Shown: positions 4,785-6,401 of the stretch, one piece after another
How positions within the stretch are numbered: position 1 is the first letter of the stretch
Layout: every line of letters starts with the position of its first letter
Made by a program: the position numbers and the translations under genes
The notes under the pieces: generated by a model
Told to the model about the DNA's origin: nothing
The model's input: the letters and a program-made list of their open reading frames with translations, nothing else
Databases searched by the model: none
Source: Planctomycetaceae bacterium
GTDB taxonomy: Bacteria; Planctomycetota; Planctomycetia; Pirellulales; JAEUIK01
DNA length: 6,401 nt
Assembly: GCA_015493185.1 (NCBI GenBank)
Contig: WGDQ01000804.1
Location: forward strand, 1 to 6,401
Direction of reading: 5' to 3'

Positions 4785-6197
4785 TTAGATGTCGTAGTAA
4801 AGGCAGAACTCATAGGGGTGCGGACGCAGACGAATGGCGTCGACCTCGTTTTCCCGCTTGTAGTTGATCCAGGTATCGACCACGTCGCGGGTGAAGACAT
4901 CGCCGACGAGCAGGAACTCGTGGTCTTTTTCCAGGGCATCGAGCGCGCCCTCGAGCGAGCCGGGTGTTTGCGGCACCTTGGCGGCCTCTTCGGGCGGCAG
5001 GTCGTAAATGTCTTTGTCGAGCGGATCGCCCGGATCGAGCTTGTTCTGAATGCCGTCGATCACGGCCATGAGCATGGCCGAGAAGGCCAGATAGGGGTTG
5101 CAGCTCGGGTCGGGGCAGCGGAACTCGAGCCGTTTGCTCTTGGGGCTGGGGCTGTACATCGGAATGCGTACGGCCGCCGAGCGGTTGCGCTGCGAGTAGG
5201 CCAGGTTCACCGGGGCTTCGTAGCCGGGCACCAACCGCTTGTAGCTGTTGGTGGTGGGGTTGGTGAAGGCCAGGACCGAAGCGGCATGACGCAGCAACCC
5301 GCCGATGGCGTATTTGGCCGTATCGCTCAGCCCGGCATAGCCGTCGCCGGCAAACAGGGGCGAGTCGCCGTTCCAGAGGGAAATGTGCGTGTGCATGCCG
5401 GAGCCGTTGTCGGTGAAAACCGGCTTGGGCATGAAGGTGACCGTTTTGTTGTGTTTGCGGGCCACGTTTTTGATGATGTATTTGTACATCATCAGTTGGT
5501 CGGCCATGGTCACAAGGTCTTTGAAACGCAGGTCGATTTCCGACTGACCAGCGGTGGCCACTTCGTGGTGCTGCGCTTCGACGTCGATGCCGCAGTCGAT
5601 CATCGTCTGCATCATTTCGTTGCGCAGGTTCATCATTTGATCGGCCGGCGGCACTGGGAAGTAGCCTTCCTTGTGACGCAGCTTGTAGCCGAGGTTGGGG
5701 TTTTCCTCGCGACCCCGATTCCACTCGCCCTCGATGCTGTCGACGAAGAAATAGCCCTCGTGCGGGTTCTGGTCGAAGCGGACATCGTCGAAAATGAAGA
5801 ACTCGGCTTCGGGGCCGATGTAGCAGGTGTCGGCAATGCCGGTGGACTTGAGATAGTTGACCGCCTTGCGCGCGATGTTGCGGGGGTCGCGGGTGTAGTC
5901 TTCACGCGTGATGGGATCTTGGATGTTGCAGATCATCATCAGCGTGGGCAGCTCGCAAAACGGGTCGATGGCCGCCGTCTCGGCCTGCGGCACCACGAGC
6001 ATGTCGCTTTCGTTGATGGCCTGCCAACCACGGATGCTGGAGCCATCGAAGCCGATGCCGTCTTCGAAGGTGCTTTCGTCGAGCTTGCTGACCGGAATGG
6101 TGAAGTGCTGCCAAAGCCCGGGGAAGTCCATGAACCGCAGGTCGATGGCTTTGACATTTTTTTCACGGCACAGGGCCAATACCTCTTGTGGAGTCAC
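4785..6197 (-). CDS. glnA: Glutamine synthetase, type I (GSI-beta, adenylylation-type)
   Basis: The product makes glutamine from glutamate, ammonium and ATP in the cytoplasm, the main entry of ammonium into metabolism; type I enzymes are dodecamers. Its 470 residues are close to the usual length (E. coli about 469). Hallmarks in order: FDGSSIRGW (50-58), metal and substrate ligands Glu130 and Glu132 in GPEAEFF, Glu212 and Glu220 in [19 protein letters not shown] with His269, the ATP-loop KPVF region (258-261), [19 protein letters not shown] (313-331) with Glu327, the NRSAAVRIP segment, and Glu358 in RLEFRCPDP. Tyr398 in [11 protein letters not shown] matches the site that GlnE adenylylates in proteobacteria, so the enzyme has the GSI-beta form; whether it is modified here is not shown. 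The start codon is GTG, with GGGGAG upstream; beginning [10 protein letters not shown] fits the family N-terminus. It is a single-gene unit with a terminator 322 bases downstream. No glnB, glnK or ntr gene is in view. Confidence 0.99.
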   Translation of the reverse strand: MTPQEVLALCREKNVKAIDLRFMDFPGLWQHFTIPVSKLDESTFEDGIGFDGSSIRGWQAINESDMLVVPQAETAAIDPFCELPTLMMICNIQDPITREDYTRDPRNIARKAVNYLKSTGIADTCYIGPEAEFFIFDDVRFDQNPHEGYFFVDSIEGEWNRGREENPNLGYKLRHKEGYFPVPPADQMMNLRNEMMQTMIDCGIDVEAQHHEVATAGQSEIDLRFKDLVTMADQLMMYKYIIKNVARKHNKTVTFMPKPVFTDNGSGMHTHISLWNGDSPLFAGDGYAGLSDTAKYAIGGLLRHAASVLAFTNPTTNSYKRLVPGYEAPVNLAYSQRNRSAAVRIPMYSPSPKSKRLEFRCPDPSCNPYLAFSAMLMAVIDGIQNKLDPGDPLDKDIYDLPPEEAAKVPQTPGSLEGALDALEKDHEFLLVGDVFTRDVVDTWINYKRENEVDAIRLRPHPYEFCLYYDI

Positions 6198-6401
6198 TAT
6201 CGCTCCCCTTGTTCCACCAGTGGGTCCAGAAGGTTGTTTTGCTTTCGGCTATCAGACATCGCGGGGCCACCCCTGGTGGGCTCAGGCAGCCGAGGCGATG
6301 CGATAGATCAAACTGCCAACAACGATGACTCGACTTCTTCTCTCTTCCTCGCAGGGTTGCCTGCGCTGTTGTTTTGTGCAGCAGGTGCCGCAAAGCAGGT
6401 G
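6198..6401 (-). promoter_or_regulatory. Upstream region of glnA
   Basis: The 204 bases to the window edge should include the glnA leader and perhaps its promoter. A short hairpin, CCACC-CCT-GGTGG, lies at 6267-6279, and a related CCAC/GTGG element at 6215-6224. I checked for a sigma-54 -24/-12 pair and for the glutamine riboswitch core and found neither. No gene is seen here. Confidence 0.4.
6203..6208 (-). promoter_or_regulatory. Ribosome binding site of glnA, before a GTG start
   Basis: The minus strand reads AAGGGGAG, with GGGGAG ending 5 bases before the GTG at 6197-6195. No ATG in this frame lies close upstream or before the conserved N-terminal residues, so GTG is taken as the true start. 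Confidence 0.75.

Noticed and set aside
6361..6401. Possible sigma-54 promoter upstream of glnA (CGGCAC followed by TGCAC on the minus strand)
   Set aside because: The GG and GC dinucleotides are 8 bases apart instead of the required 10.

Overview
This GC-rich bacterial window most resembles a planctomycete chromosome, probably from the Pirellulales or relatives. That placement is inference. It rests on a secreted formylglycine-generating-enzyme-like (SUMF1-fold) protein with a PEP-CTERM sorting tail, a FloA-type flotillin, wide structured intergenic spaces, and a partial gene ending in an acidic DPFGDA tail. No rRNA, tRNA, transposase, CRISPR array or phage gene was found.

Layout. Bases 1-104 are the 3' end of a plus-strand gene. 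Everything else that codes is on the minus strand, so transcription runs right to left. From upstream to downstream: type I glutamine synthetase glnA (6197-4785, GTG start); a 321-bp hairpin-rich 3' region; a strong intrinsic terminator (4463-4414); a 374-bp spacer; the PEP-CTERM/SUMF1-like protein (4049-3060); a 462-bp spacer with an 11-bp-arm hairpin and an 18-bp tandem repeat; an aspartyl/asparaginyl beta-hydroxylase-family protein (2597-1872); a 681-bp spacer rich in inverted repeats; and floA (1190-201), which converges on the partial plus-strand gene.

The four minus-strand genes are 375-735 bp apart and have individual ribosome binding sites. They look like separate transcription units, not an operon. 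glnA assimilates ammonium; floA organises membrane microdomains; the SUMF1-like protein is probably exported and processed by an exosortase; the hydroxylase is an Fe(II)/2-oxoglutarate enzyme of unknown substrate. Nothing in the sequence ties them into one pathway.

I see no convincing new multi-gene system. The points most worth a second look are the competing hairpins at 1691-1768, the long structured 3' region of glnA before its terminator, the repeat-plus-hairpin block at 2867-2976, the cysteine-free SUMF1-like protein, and a floA without an adjacent nfeD.
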